Origin: an uncultured Draconibacterium sp.
Lineage (GTDB): Bacteria > Bacteroidota > Bacteroidia > Bacteroidales > Prolixibacteraceae
Direction of reading: 5' to 3'
DNA: 64,000 nt
NCBI RefSeq assembly: GCF_963675065.1
Contig: NZ_OY775905.1
Coordinates: 1,066,501-1,130,500, forward strand
Each line of letters begins with the position of its first letter. Position 1 is the first letter of the stretch. Positions 8,457 to 16,849 of the stretch are shown in pieces. The notes beneath the pieces were generated by a model that saw only the letters and a list, made by a program, of their open reading frames with translations, was not told the DNA's origin and did no database searches. Made by a program: the position numbers and the translations under genes.

Positions 8457-9281
8457 TTATTTACCCAGCTTGTCTAAATGCACATCCATTTGCGGGAAAG
8501 GAATAGTAATTCCAGCCTCATCGAGTGCAATTTTTCCGGCTTCGTACACATCAAAATATACTGCCCAATAATCGGCAGGCAATGTATAGGGACGAACGGC
8601 CAGATTTACCGAACTGTCGCCCAAGCCTTTTACGCCAACAAAAGGTGCCGGATCTTTCAGCACTTTCGGATGACTTTCAATTATTTTTAGTAGCACATCT
8701 TTAGCCTGTTTTATATTCGATCCGTAAGAAATTCCAAAATCCATATCCACCCTTATCAACCCTTCAGTGGTATAATTTACAATGTCGTTGCCCGATACCG
8801 CTGAGTTTGGCAGGATCACGGTTTTGTTTTCAGGAGTTAAAAGTATAGTAACAAAAATGTGTATCTCTTTAACTGTTCCAAGGTGCCCCTGTGAAATAAT
8901 GAGGTCGCCCACTTTAAAGGGTTTAAAAACCAATATCATTACTCCTGCAGCAAAATTCGCCAGGGTTCCTTGCATGGCCAAGCCAACGGCAAGTCCGGCA
9001 GCACCAAGCACCGCAATAAACGACGTGGTTTCAATCCCTACCATTTTGGCAATACTGATCAAAAGCATCACCTTCAGAAGAATGTTTATCATACTTTGTA
9101 GAAAACCGCTCACCGAAATATTAACGTTACGTTTCTCCATAACTTTTGCAGTTCTCCGGGTAATAATTTTTATAATCCAAAAACCCAGTATCAGAACTAC
9201 AATGGCTGCAATTACTTTTAAACCGTAGGTAATTAGCAAATCATAGGCCATTTCAAGATAATCTGTTACTTGCTCATTCAT
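8457..9281 (-). CDS. Small-conductance mechanosensitive channel (MscS family)
   Basis: The protein has 274 residues from the ATG at 9279-9281 (MNEQVTDYLEMAYDLLITYG); a longer in-frame start would add 18 residues without homology features. Three membrane helices occupy the first 110 residues. The pore-lining TM3 is unmistakable, with its glycine/alanine-rich packing surface (AVLGAAGLAVGLAMQGTLAN) followed by FAAGVMILVFKPFKVGD, the start of the beta domain. The C-terminal part matches the MscS cytoplasmic cage. It opens under membrane tension to release solutes during hypo-osmotic shock. Its length is close to E. coli MscS (286). Confidence 0.93.
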   Translation of the reverse strand: MNEQVTDYLEMAYDLLITYGLKVIAAIVVLILGFWIIKIITRRTAKVMEKRNVNISVSGFLQSMINILLKVMLLISIAKMVGIETTSFIAVLGAAGLAVGLAMQGTLANFAAGVMILVFKPFKVGDLIISQGHLGTVKEIHIFVTILLTPENKTVILPNSAVSGNDIVNYTTEGLIRVDMDFGISYGSNIKQAKDVLLKIIESHPKVLKDPAPFVGVKGLGDSSVNLAVRPYTLPADYWAVYFDVYEAGKIALDEAGITIPFPQMDVHLDKLGK

Positions 9282-9382
9282 AGTACATAAATTTAAAATA
9301 TTCTTCAAGTTAAATAAAAAATAGTCCGAAATCAATAGGCCTCAGAACAAATGTTCACTTATAAATTAACCGGAAATATTGC

Positions 9383-9390
9383 TACATTTG
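9383..9390 (+). promoter_or_regulatory. -7 promoter element of the 9412 gene
   Basis: TACATTTG is a perfect TAnnTTTG match 22 bases before the ATG; the -33 region is weak. Confidence 0.55.
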
Positions 9391-9411
9391 TTTTAACTAA
9401 CTAATACCTTA

Positions 9412-10536
9412 ATGAACTTAAAGTCAAGTAAACTCGTTTCTGAGGATCGGCTATTGTCGTTGGATTTTTTTCGCGGAATTACGATGTTTCTGTTGGTAGC
9501 AGAAGGTACGCATCTGTGGTCGGTATTGGTTCAGCCACCAATTGAAGGAACCATTTTCGAAGGTTTCTTTATTCAATTTCATCACCATCCCTGGAACGGA
9601 TTACGTTTTTGGGATCTTATTCAGCCATTCTTTATGTTTATTGTTGGCGCGGCAATGCCCTTTTCGTATGCAAAACGAAAAAAAAGAGGTGATTCAGAAG
9701 CTACAATCACCCGGCATATCATACAACGTTGTATTGTTCTTTTAGCATTTGGTGTTGCCCTACACTGCGGCTACAACCGGAAATTGGTTTGGGAACTCTG
9801 GAACGTTTTATCGCAGCTTTCGGTAACCATTTTAATCGCCTACTTTTTAATGCGCTACAAATGGTCAACACAGATCATTGTTTCGATTGGGTTATTGCTA
9901 TTAACAGAACTACTTTACCGTTCATTTCCGCTTGATGGCTACAATCAGCCTTTTGTAAAAGACCATAATTTCGGCAGTTGGGTTGACATGATGTTGATGG
10001 GTAAAATTAACAACGGCGGTGGATGGGTGGCCATCAACTGCCTTCCTACAGCCGCCCATACCATTTGGGGCGTGGTGGCCGGGCAACTGCTGCAATCGGG
10101 GAAAAGTCAGGATGAAAAAGTTAAGCAACTGGTAATTGGAGGATCAGCTATTTTAGTTCTTGGGTATTTACTCGACTGGACTTCGGTAACACCAATTATA
10201 AAACGTATTTCAACATCGTCGTTTGTATTGGCATCGGGAGGCTGGGCACTGCTGGTACTGGCTTTTAGCTACTGGCTCATCGACATAAAAAAGATCAACC
10301 GCTGGATTTTTCCTTTTGTGGTTGTTGGCACCAATTCCATTTTTATCTATCTTTTTTCGAACACGATTGGAGGCCAGTGGTTAAATGGCTTCGTTGCCAT
10401 TTTCACCACAGGTTTTTTGAATTGGGTTAACGCTCCCGAATTTTTAATAAACCTCGTAACTGCCCTAAGTGTTCTCTCATTGGAATGGCTACTTTGCTAT
10501 TACTTGTTTATAAAACGAATATATTTTAGAGTTTAA
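9412..10536 (+). CDS. Heparan-alpha-glucosaminide N-acetyltransferase-like membrane protein (DUF5009 type)
   Basis: The 374-residue polytopic membrane protein begins with the family's signature LSLDFFRGITMFLLVAEG and has about ten hydrophobic helices. His and Asp residues near the first helices (FHHHPWNGLRFWDLIQPFF) are typical of the NagX/HGSNAT-like acyltransferases, which move acetyl groups across the membrane onto sugars. The family is common in Bacteroidota glycan-use regions, and the next gene, 29 bases away, is a secreted sugar-isomerase-like protein, so the two may be co-transcribed. The true substrate is unknown. Confidence 0.8.
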   Translation: MNLKSSKLVSEDRLLSLDFFRGITMFLLVAEGTHLWSVLVQPPIEGTIFEGFFIQFHHHPWNGLRFWDLIQPFFMFIVGAAMPFSYAKRKKRGDSEATITRHIIQRCIVLLAFGVALHCGYNRKLVWELWNVLSQLSVTILIAYFLMRYKWSTQIIVSIGLLLLTELLYRSFPLDGYNQPFVKDHNFGSWVDMMLMGKINNGGGWVAINCLPTAAHTIWGVVAGQLLQSGKSQDEKVKQLVIGGSAILVLGYLLDWTSVTPIIKRISTSSFVLASGGWALLVLAFSYWLIDIKKINRWIFPFVVVGTNSIFIYLFSNTIGGQWLNGFVAIFTTGFLNWVNAPEFLINLVTALSVLSLEWLLCYYLFIKRIYFRV

Positions 10537-10565
10537 ACTTTCTTGATATCAACTAAATTTATAAA

Positions 10566-11477
10566 ATGATGAAAACAAATCGTAGGAACTTTTTAAGAAC
10601 TACAGCTGCTGCTACGGCAGGTACAATGCTTGTTTCACCGGCATTTGCAATGAATGGCGCCAATTCGCGTTACCAGATTTCACTTGCCGAATGGTCGTTT
10701 CACAAGGCTCTGTTTGCCGACGAAATGACAAACCTGGAGTTTCCGAAAGTTACCCGTGAACTGGGAATTGACGGAGTGGAATATGTAAACCAGTTTTTTA
10801 AAGACAAAGCAAAGGACGAAAAATACCTGGGCGAATTAAAGAAAATTGCAAAGAATGAAGGTGTTACCAACGTACTGATTATGTGCGATGGCGAAGGTAT
10901 GGTTGGCCATCCGGAAAAAGCTGAGCGTGTGAAAACCGTTGAAAATCATAAAAAATGGGTTGATGCTGCTGCATTTTTGGGCTGCCATTCAATTCGTGTA
11001 AATGCCGGAAGTCGTGGCACTTACGAAGAGCAGCAAAAACTTGCCGCCGATGGATTACGCATGCTGTGCGAATATGGCGACACCCAAAAAATTAATATTA
11101 TTGTTGAAAACCATGGCGGATTATCGAGCAATGGTGAATGGCTTTCGGGAGTAATGAAAATGGTTGACCACAAACGTGTGGGTACTTTACCCGATTTCGG
11201 AAACTTTATGATTAACCGCGACACCGGCGAAGAATACGACCGCTACAAAGGCGTTGAGCTTTTAATGCCTTATGCAAAAGGCGTAAGTGCAAAAACCAAT
11301 GTATTTAATGCAGCCGGCGACGAAGCCAACATGGATTATTACCGCCTGATGAAAATTGTTGACGATGCCGGTTACAAAGGATTTGTGGGCATTGAATTCG
11401 AAGGCACCGAGCTTTCGGAACGCGAAGGCGTAATAGCCACAAAGGCACTTCTGGAAAAAGTTTTTAAAACACTATAG
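10566..11477 (+). CDS. Secreted sugar phosphate isomerase/epimerase-like TIM-barrel protein
   Basis: The 303-residue protein starts with a twin-arginine-type signal (NRRNFLRTTAAATAGTMLVS). It continues into an AP-endonuclease-2/xylose-isomerase-like TIM barrel. Recognisable strand ends carry metal-ligand candidates: GVEYVNQFF, IIVENHGG, GTLPDFGNFMI and GFVGIEFEGTELSE. Exported members of this family are frequent in Bacteroidota and act on keto-sugars or inositol-like compounds. The in-frame codon two positions before the chosen region also reads Met (MMKTNRR); either start keeps the RR motif. It is probably co-transcribed with the membrane acyltransferase gene upstream. The substrate is not predictable. 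Confidence 0.82.
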   Translation: MMKTNRRNFLRTTAAATAGTMLVSPAFAMNGANSRYQISLAEWSFHKALFADEMTNLEFPKVTRELGIDGVEYVNQFFKDKAKDEKYLGELKKIAKNEGVTNVLIMCDGEGMVGHPEKAERVKTVENHKKWVDAAAFLGCHSIRVNAGSRGTYEEQQKLAADGLRMLCEYGDTQKINIIVENHGGLSSNGEWLSGVMKMVDHKRVGTLPDFGNFMINRDTGEEYDRYKGVELLMPYAKGVSAKTNVFNAAGDEANMDYYRLMKIVDDAGYKGFVGIEFEGTELSEREGVIATKALLEKVFKTL

Positions 11478-11745
11478 ACAAAAAACAGCTTAATAATTAC
11501 CTCTTTAAAAGTGATTTGCCACCATTAATTTTTGTTAATCCTGCTTTATTTCGAAACAATAAAGTTGTGTGCGCGTAAATCTAAACAACTTTGTATACCC
11601 GAAAAGACTTAAAGGGGTTGATTGAAATACTTAATACAAAGTTGAAAAGGTAATTAGTTGTTTGTCTTTCAAAAAAAAGGAAGCGATGATTTTTCATCGC
11701 TTCCCTTGTTTTTATACATCTTTACTGAAATGGAGTAACTGTTAG
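11478..11745. other. Intergenic region with spaced inverted repeat
   Basis: After the isomerase-like gene there is no coding frame. AACTTTGTAT near 11587 and ATACAAAGTT at 11634-11643 form an inverted repeat spaced by about 38 bases. The terminator at 11671-11712 follows. Confidence 0.4.
11671..11712. terminator. Bidirectional rho-independent terminator
   Basis: GGAAGCGATGA (11679-11689) and TCATCGCTTCC (11694-11704) form a perfect 11-bp stem. Eight As lie before it and a T-rich run after it. Confidence 0.85.
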
Positions 11746-12018
11746 TTTCGTCCGGAACAACCGTCAGCGTTGAACGGCTTTCTTCGCCGGACGATTTATA
11801 TATCCGACCTGTAACCCAGAGCGACGTAATTCATAGCATTACTCTGCCCCGGGCTAAAACATATCGCACTTTCAGCGCTTTTAATTAAAAGTCCAAGGGG
11901 GCGACAGGCAATAACCCGGTGCGACTGACGAAAGTCAGGAAGCGCCGGCAAAGAGAATGAAGCAGATCTCGTCCGGCGAAGAAAGTTGAATAAAGAATGT
12001 TCGTTGTCCCGGACGAAA
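11746..12018. repeat. Long folded inverted-repeat element (MITE/REP-like)
   Basis: The left end (11746-11793) and right end (11968-12018) are inverted copies: TTTCGTCCGG pairs with CCGGACGAAA, and CTTTCTTCGCCGGACGA with TCGTCCGGCGAAGAAAG exactly. Each arm can also fold on itself (TCGTCCGG / CCGGACGA). The centre holds smaller hairpins, such as CAGAG..GTAAT / ATTAC..CTCTG and CTTTTAATTAAAAG. The GC content exceeds the flanks and there is no gene inside. It looks like a non-autonomous, RAYT- or MITE-type repeat known widely from Bacteroidota genomes; copy number elsewhere was not testable here. Confidence 0.65.
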
Positions 12019-12105
12019 TAATTAAAAAAACTATAAGCTGACTGTATACCCTGGAGTTAACAATGCGTCAAATGTTTTATCAAATTTGTCTGGTAAAAAA
12101 CAATC

Positions 12106-13014
12106 CTAATGTTTGTTTCGGTAGAATGGGAAATTCGGATCAATCCTTCCGTCGCCGCCTCGTCCGCCATCGCCAATTTCAAACAAGAATACCAAACCTA
12201 CACTAATTTGTGTGGTTAACGACAAGCGGCGGTTGTATTTTAGCAGATCAACACCATCTTCCCGGGCGTAAGTGAAATTGGGCACTCCATCAATTATTCC
12301 CGAGTTTAAAACCGTGCATGTTCCATCAACTTCAAATAGCAAACGATCGTTAATGGCATAATTAAAACCAATTCCTCCGCCAACGTGAAATGCCGGCCAT
12401 TTTTTCTGTTCCGAGATGGATGTTCCCCGCGCATAAAGCACATCTGCACCATCGTTAAAAGCATAGTCTATTAAGTTCCAATCAACATCCGGGAACAATT
12501 CTTCAGGAGAAAAATCTTTGTACTTTAATTCCGTTCCCACCAATGCCACAACACCTGTAAGTTTAAAAAAGGGCGTAAAGGTTTTATCGGGCATAAAAAA
12601 GTATTTGTAGTTAACAGCCACATTAAACAAGCGGGTATTGTATTCCAGCGGAGAAATAACAAACTCATTCTGATAATACTGAAAATATGGCGTTAGAAAA
12701 TAGTTAAAAACGGGCGGGTCGTCATTAAAACCTTTAAGATGTGTATAATCCAGCTCGATGCCAAAGTAGGTTTTTTCGGTAACCTGAAACAGAATTTCGC
12801 CTTCCAGACCGGCCGATAGTTGCGGTGTAAATTTTTCGCTGCTGGTAGCTGGCGAAGCGAACAAAGCATCGGGATGTGGTACATCGGAAGTTCCAAATTC
12901 GGAAATCAGCATACCGGAATTAGCGGCTACTCTTATTCCAATTAGCTGAGCATTAACAGAAAACACTTCAACTATAAGCAGCATAAGAACAAATAGCAAT
13001 TTTCTTACATCCAT
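12106..13014 (-). CDS. Outer membrane beta-barrel protein (porin-like)
   Basis: The 302-residue protein has a signal peptide (MDVRKLLFVLMLLIVEVFSV, then NAQ). Alternating hydrophobic/aromatic strands follow, typical of the OMP_b-brl family: FGIELDYTHLKGF, LFNVAVNYKYFFM, AFHVGGGIGFNYAINDRLLF and TTQISVGLVFLFEIG. It should sit in the outer membrane as an 8- to 10-stranded barrel. A glycine/aspartate-rich tail (GDGGRGGDGRIDPNF) follows the last strand. The specific function is unknown. It is a single gene downstream of the U32 gene on the same strand, 65 bases away. Confidence 0.8.
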   Translation of the reverse strand: MDVRKLLFVLMLLIVEVFSVNAQLIGIRVAANSGMLISEFGTSDVPHPDALFASPATSSEKFTPQLSAGLEGEILFQVTEKTYFGIELDYTHLKGFNDDPPVFNYFLTPYFQYYQNEFVISPLEYNTRLFNVAVNYKYFFMPDKTFTPFFKLTGVVALVGTELKYKDFSPEELFPDVDWNLIDYAFNDGADVLYARGTSISEQKKWPAFHVGGGIGFNYAINDRLLFEVDGTCTVLNSGIIDGVPNFTYAREDGVDLLKYNRRLSLTTQISVGLVFLFEIGDGGRGGDGRIDPNFPFYRNKH

Positions 13015-13079
13015 CTCTTTGACTTACAGCCATTAATTTAAGCCGTTTTTGTCAGAAAAAGAAACAATGTAAAATAAAT

Positions 13080-14339
13080 CTATCGTCTTTCTTTTACCTG
13101 CGATGCATCAACCAGCTTGTAAAGTTTATCTGCCCGGCGGATTACTTCATCAATAGGCACAGAGATTCGTTGTCCCTTTAATCCTTCTTCAACCGGTTTT
13201 AAATCGAAACGAATTTCTGAAACCGTGTTTTGATAAACCCCTGTTGTTGGGCCGGTAACAATTATCTCATCCCCTTCTTTCAGGTTGTTGGTTTCCAGTT
13301 TGAATTCGGCAACACCAATTTTCTTGAAATAGTTGGTACATTTCCCGATATACAATTTGCGTTTGCTGGCCCTTGAACCGTAGTTTTTACTCCACTCGCC
13401 CAATCGTTTACCCAGGTAATAGCCATCCCAAAATCCACGGTTGAAAACGGTTTCCAAACGATTGTTCCAGTCCTCCACTTTCTCGTCGGTAAACGACTCA
13501 TCGAAATAAGCATCAACAGCTTCGCGGTAGCACTGTGCAACAGTTTTTACGTATTCGGCTGAACGGGCACGCCCTTCAATTTTAAGTACCGAAACGCCAG
13601 CATCGAGTATTTTATTTAAGAAATGAATGGTTTTCAAATCTTTGGGCGACATGATGTATTCGTTGTCGATCTCCAGCTCGGCACCGGTTTCCTTATCGGT
13701 AACCGTGTAAGCCCGGCGGCAGGTTTGCAAACATGCCCCACGGTTTGCCGACGAGTTCATTTCGTGCAAACTCAGGTAACATTTTCCGCTGGTAGCCATA
13801 CACAGCGCACCGTGCACAAACATTTCAATTTTCATCAGTTCGCCGTTTGGCCCGGTAATATTTTGTTTTTTAATCTGGTCGCTGATTTCCCAAACCCGGC
13901 CCAGATTCATTTCGCGCGCCAGTACCACTACATCGGCAAAATTTGAGTAGAATTTTACGGCTTCGATGTTGGTAATATTTACCTGCGTTGAAATATGCAC
14001 TTCGAGGTTAACCGAACGCGCGTATTGAATAACCGAAACATCGGCTGCGATAACTGCCGATACGCCGGCTTCTTTGGCGGCATCGATAACTTCGTTCATT
14101 TTATCCAGTTCGCCGTCGAAAATTTCAACGTTCATGGTAAGGTAAGTTTTTACCTTATTCTCGGTGGCAATACGTACGATTTTACGCAGGTCGTCGAGAT
14201 TAAAATTATTAGACGAGCGCGAACGCATGTTAAGGTTTTCAACACCAAAATACACCGATCCGGCTCCTCCCTGAATGGCTGCCATTAACGATTCGTACGA
14301 TCCTACAGGCGCCATTATTTCCACATCTCTTCTTTCCAT
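13080..14339 (-). CDS. Peptidase U32-family protein, TrhP-like tRNA hydroxylation factor
   Basis: The 419-residue protein opens with the U32 signature (VEIMAPVGSYESLMAAIQGG, YFGVENLNMR). It carries the conserved four-cysteine segment (GALCMATSGKCYLSLHEMN, then RGACLQTCRRAY, near residues 178-212) and the motif KIEGRARSAEYV. Its length and motifs match YegQ/TrhP, which in E. coli takes part in prephenate-dependent hydroxylation of uridine 34 in tRNA. Older annotation calls such proteins collagenase-like proteases; the tRNA role is better supported for this subgroup. The four cysteines probably bind an iron-sulfur cluster. Confidence 0.87.
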   Translation of the reverse strand: MERRDVEIMAPVGSYESLMAAIQGGAGSVYFGVENLNMRSRSSNNFNLDDLRKIVRIATENKVKTYLTMNVEIFDGELDKMNEVIDAAKEAGVSAVIAADVSVIQYARSVNLEVHISTQVNITNIEAVKFYSNFADVVVLAREMNLGRVWEISDQIKKQNITGPNGELMKIEMFVHGALCMATSGKCYLSLHEMNSSANRGACLQTCRRAYTVTDKETGAELEIDNEYIMSPKDLKTIHFLNKILDAGVSVLKIEGRARSAEYVKTVAQCYREAVDAYFDESFTDEKVEDWNNRLETVFNRGFWDGYYLGKRLGEWSKNYGSRASKRKLYIGKCTNYFKKIGVAEFKLETNNLKEGDEIIVTGPTTGVYQNTVSEIRFDLKPVEEGLKGQRISVPIDEVIRRADKLYKLVDASQVKERR

Positions 14340-14371
14340 TGCTTTACCGTGAAGTTTTAAAAATTGCGGTG

Positions 14372-14379
14372 CAAAGTTA
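14372..14379 (-). promoter_or_regulatory. -7 promoter element of the U32 gene
   Basis: The minus strand reads TAACTTTG, a perfect TAnnTTTG, 33 bases before the ATG. The -33 region is not obvious. Confidence 0.5.
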
Positions 14380-14557
14380 AGAGTTTTTGGGAATTACCGA
14401 TTGCCCTCATTTTGAGTGAGTGTATAACGAACTTTACGAGCTGCACCCTGCTACAGAACATAAAATCAAATTGTGCATATGTTTACTATTAGCCCTAAAT
14501 TGAGGTGAATTATATGTTAACCCTCGTATCCCCGATACGAACAAAAATCAACAAATT

Positions 14558-15304
14558 ATGTCAGATCGACAAGATTACGATGCATGTTACGATGCATTTA
14601 TGGCCATTCCGGCCGAAGAAGTAAAAGCACCTGGAATTCCAGTAGAATCAGCAATTCAGGAGAATGAAAACCTTTATTTATGGAGCCTCGACGACAAAGC
14701 TGAGCTAATGGGCGCGGGCCTGCCCGAAACCACCATCGATTCGTTAACGGTGCGCAACGGTGCCTGCCGCACAGCCGAGGCCATGTGGAAACGTGAGCAG
14801 CATACGCCACAGGATGCCCAAAAAGAATGGGAAGAACGTGCTCCGGCAGCTTACGAACTGCACGGCCGCTTGCTGCACGACTTCCGGTATGCCTACCGGA
14901 ACGACCAGCGCCTGTTAAAAAAGGTGAGCGACATAACCGACGGAACCGGCGATGCCGATATGATACAGGACTTAAGCAACCTGGCCGCCCTGGGCGAGGC
15001 CAACCCCGAACCACTGGCAGTAATTAATTTCGATGTTACTTTACTTCCGCTGGCCGATACTACTGCCGACGAACTGGCAATAGTGCTGGCACAAGCCAAT
15101 GGCGAAAAGGAAATCGACAGCCAGGTAAAAATCGTCCGCGACCGTGCCTACACCTATATGCAACAAGCTGCCGACGAAATTAAAAACTGTGGTCGCTATG
15201 TGTTTTGGAAAAACGAAGCACGATTGAAAGGCTACCGCAATATTTACAGGAATAAAAACTATAACAGGAATAAACCTGATGACAACACCGAATCAGGGGA
15301 ATAG
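14558..15304 (+). CDS. Hypothetical protein, acidic and GC-rich
   Basis: The 248-residue soluble protein has no signal peptide or membrane helix. I do not recognise the family. It is largely helical by composition, rich in Ala, Asp and Glu (LPLADTTADELAIVLAQANG), and ends in a basic/Asn-rich tail (KGYRNIYRNKNYNRNKPDD). Its middle section (14700-15130) is visibly richer in G and C than neighbouring genes, which suggests different ancestry. It stands alone: the U32 gene is divergent and its own terminator follows at 15329. It lies at the left edge of the accessory stretch with the 21-bp array and attC-like sites. Confidence 0.75.
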   Translation: MSDRQDYDACYDAFMAIPAEEVKAPGIPVESAIQENENLYLWSLDDKAELMGAGLPETTIDSLTVRNGACRTAEAMWKREQHTPQDAQKEWEERAPAAYELHGRLLHDFRYAYRNDQRLLKKVSDITDGTGDADMIQDLSNLAALGEANPEPLAVINFDVTLLPLADTTADELAIVLAQANGEKEIDSQVKIVRDRAYTYMQQAADEIKNCGRYVFWKNEARLKGYRNIYRNKNYNRNKPDDNTESGE

Positions 15305-15328
15305 TGTTAAGCATAGTAATTAAACAGA

Positions 15329-15363
15329 ACGAGGCAGCACATTTGTTGTCTCGTTTTTTTTTT
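15329..15363 (+). terminator. Rho-independent terminator after the 14558 gene
   Basis: ACGAGGCAGC pairs with GTTGTCTCGT (10 bp with two G-T wobbles) around the loop ACATTT, followed by about ten Ts. Confidence 0.85.
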
Positions 15364-15420
15364 GCAAGAAAACTGGGACAAAAATAACAAAATGACAGAA
15401 AAACGACTATTTCCATTGCC

Positions 15421-15605
15421 CCTACACTGCAAAATGATCGTCCTACACATGTAGGACGAGACAAATGTAATGTAGGAAATGATTCTGACGGTGTAGGACG
15501 CCTGCTTTTCGATGTAGGACGACCAATTATTGATGTAGGAACGGTTATTTTCGATGTAGGAGCACATTTTTTCGGTGTAGGACGGCTAATAAGCATCGGC
15601 GGACG
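15421..15605. repeat. 21-bp-phased TGTAGGACG array
   Basis: GTAGGA starts at 15451, 15472, 15493, 15514, 15535, 15556 and 15577, exactly 21 bp apart. A degenerate eighth unit (GGCGGACG) lies at 15598, still in phase. Two inverted units (CCTACA) at 15421 and 15442 are also 21 bp apart. The junction CGTCCTACAcaTGTAGGACG is a near-perfect palindrome. The 12- to 15-bp spacers differ from unit to unit. It has no start codon in the long open plus frame and lies after a terminator, so it reads better as DNA or RNA structure than as a gene. Confidence 0.75.
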
Positions 15606-15725
15606 TACTTTTTTAGCTGCGGAAGGCTCTACTCCAACAGCGGACCTGTTTTTTACCCTGCCAACTACTATTTATATAAGTTTTGATTACATTTATAACG
15701 CTAAAAAACAAAAACAAGTGAACAC

Positions 15726-15830
15726 GCACCCACAAATAATATAAAACAATAACTCAACAGAATAAGTGTTGTTATCTATCGCTTTAAGTGGGATAACTAC
15801 AATTGATGTTATATACTAGTTGGGCGTCAT
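15726..15830. repeat. attC-like site upstream of the 15846 gene (weak)
   Basis: The right end has GTTGGGC (15819-15825), matching the attC R' core GTTRRRY, followed by GTCA as at cassette starts. TTATATACTAGTTGGGCG partly pairs with CACCCACAAATAATATAA at 15728-15744. The left core is imperfect, so this is a tentative call that rests on the better site at 16684. Confidence 0.4.
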
Positions 15831-15845
15831 TTAAAGAACTAAAAT

Positions 15846-16676
15846 ATGGAAACTGAAACACTAATTAAATTATTACCTCCGACAATAACATTAATAATGA
15901 CTTCATTATTTGGATTGCTTGTTGGAGTGCTTGTGGAAAAATTCAAGAATAGATTTCGAATTATCGAATACTCAATAAACAGCCAGAAAATTATCCCACC
16001 TCTATCTCAAAATTTAGGAGGTCAATTGACAATAAAGCTAAATGAAAGGGAGATAAAAACATTGAAAGTTATAACCGTTGAAATCGAGAATAAAAATAGT
16101 ATTGATTTTGAGAATTTGGTGGTAAAATTCACACTTGGAGCAAATTCATGGTTTCAAGGTAATGAGGCTTTTATTGCAAATAATTTTTCTTGGCTCTACT
16201 GGACACCTGATTTTGCCACAGAGTTCAGCAACGTAGTGGAAGAAAATAATAATTGTGAAAACAATCCTGACACGGGTTTAAAAATAATCCCAGACGTACT
16301 CCAGAGGCGAATTGATTACGTGCTTGCAAATAGAAATTATTTAATACCAGTGTTCAATAGGAAAGAAAAGGCAGTTTTTAACTTTCTAATTGAAGACCCA
16401 ATAGATGGAACGGAGGGACACATTTTCCCGTCAGTTATTCATAAGTCAGTAAATTTCATTGAGAAATCGGACGATGAGAAACAAAAGCAAAAAGATTTGT
16501 GGATATCTTTTACTATTGGAGTTGTGATTGTTGCTGTAATTATATTCTTCGTAATTCAAAAGAATACAGAGCAAAGTACTTTAATCATTTGGTCTGCGAT
16601 TGTAGGATTTTCTTATTCTTTCGTTGGATACGGATTACTATATGGCTTTAGAAGGATTAAAACTTTTTTCAATTAA
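15846..16676 (+). CDS. Hypothetical membrane protein
   Basis: The 276-residue protein is AT-rich. One N-terminal helix lies at about residues 9-29 (LPPTITLIMTSLFGLLVGVL), followed by a central soluble region of about 180 residues rich in beta-type sequence (LGGQLTIKLNEREIKTLKVI). Two helices lie at the C-terminus (LWISFTIGVVIVAVIIFFVI and IIWSAIVGFSYSFVGYGLLY). I do not recognise the family. It sits between two attC-like sites, as a cassette gene would, with the start 21 bases after GTTGGGC. No promoter is obvious. Confidence 0.65.
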   Translation: METETLIKLLPPTITLIMTSLFGLLVGVLVEKFKNRFRIIEYSINSQKIIPPLSQNLGGQLTIKLNEREIKTLKVITVEIENKNSIDFENLVVKFTLGANSWFQGNEAFIANNFSWLYWTPDFATEFSNVVEENNNCENNPDTGLKIIPDVLQRRIDYVLANRNYLIPVFNRKEKAVFNFLIEDPIDGTEGHIFPSVIHKSVNFIEKSDDEKQKQKDLWISFTIGVVIVAVIIFFVIQKNTEQSTLIIWSAIVGFSYSFVGYGLLYGFRRIKTFFN

Positions 16677-16683
16677 AAACGAA

Positions 16684-16814
16684 CGCCCAACAAGGTGTAA
16701 ATTTCAGAGCGGGGTTGGTGGTTTTCGAGCCGCGGATTCTCGCATGAACGTCATGTCCTACCGGACGCTGACGCTCACCGAAATCCGCTCCGCTACTTAC
16801 ACGAACCGCTAGGC
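16684..16814. repeat. attC-like recombination site
   Basis: GCCCAAC (16684-16690) and GCTAGGC (16808-16814) form the outer core pair; GTGTAA (16695-16700) and TTACAC (16797-16802) form a second, inner pair. A long imperfect inner stem (GCGGGGTTGGTGG against TCACCGAAATCCGC) completes a 131-bp foldable site. This is the layout of integron attC sites: an imperfect hairpin with RYYYAAC and a GTTRRRY-like core. The right core has C where T is expected. It follows the 15846 gene by eight bases and precedes an acetyltransferase gene. Confidence 0.55.
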
Positions 16815-16849
16815 TTAATTATACACGGACAAAAAATTAGGCAATAAAT

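Noticed and set aside
14598..15014. 138-residue frame antisense to the 14558 gene
   Set aside because: It arises from high GC codon bias on the opposite strand; the plus-strand gene has a terminator and a normal start.
15307..15567. 86-residue minus-strand frame with regular SYI heptads
   Set aside because: The 7-residue pattern is produced by the 21-bp DNA repeat, other frames show equally regular patterns, and its end overlaps a terminator.
15421..15605. CRISPR array
   Set aside because: The unit is about 9 bp and the spacers 12-15 bp, both far too short, the orientation flips, and there are no cas genes.
16624..16812. 62-residue plus-strand frame after the 15846 gene
   Set aside because: It overlaps the end of that gene and is mostly attC-like site sequence.
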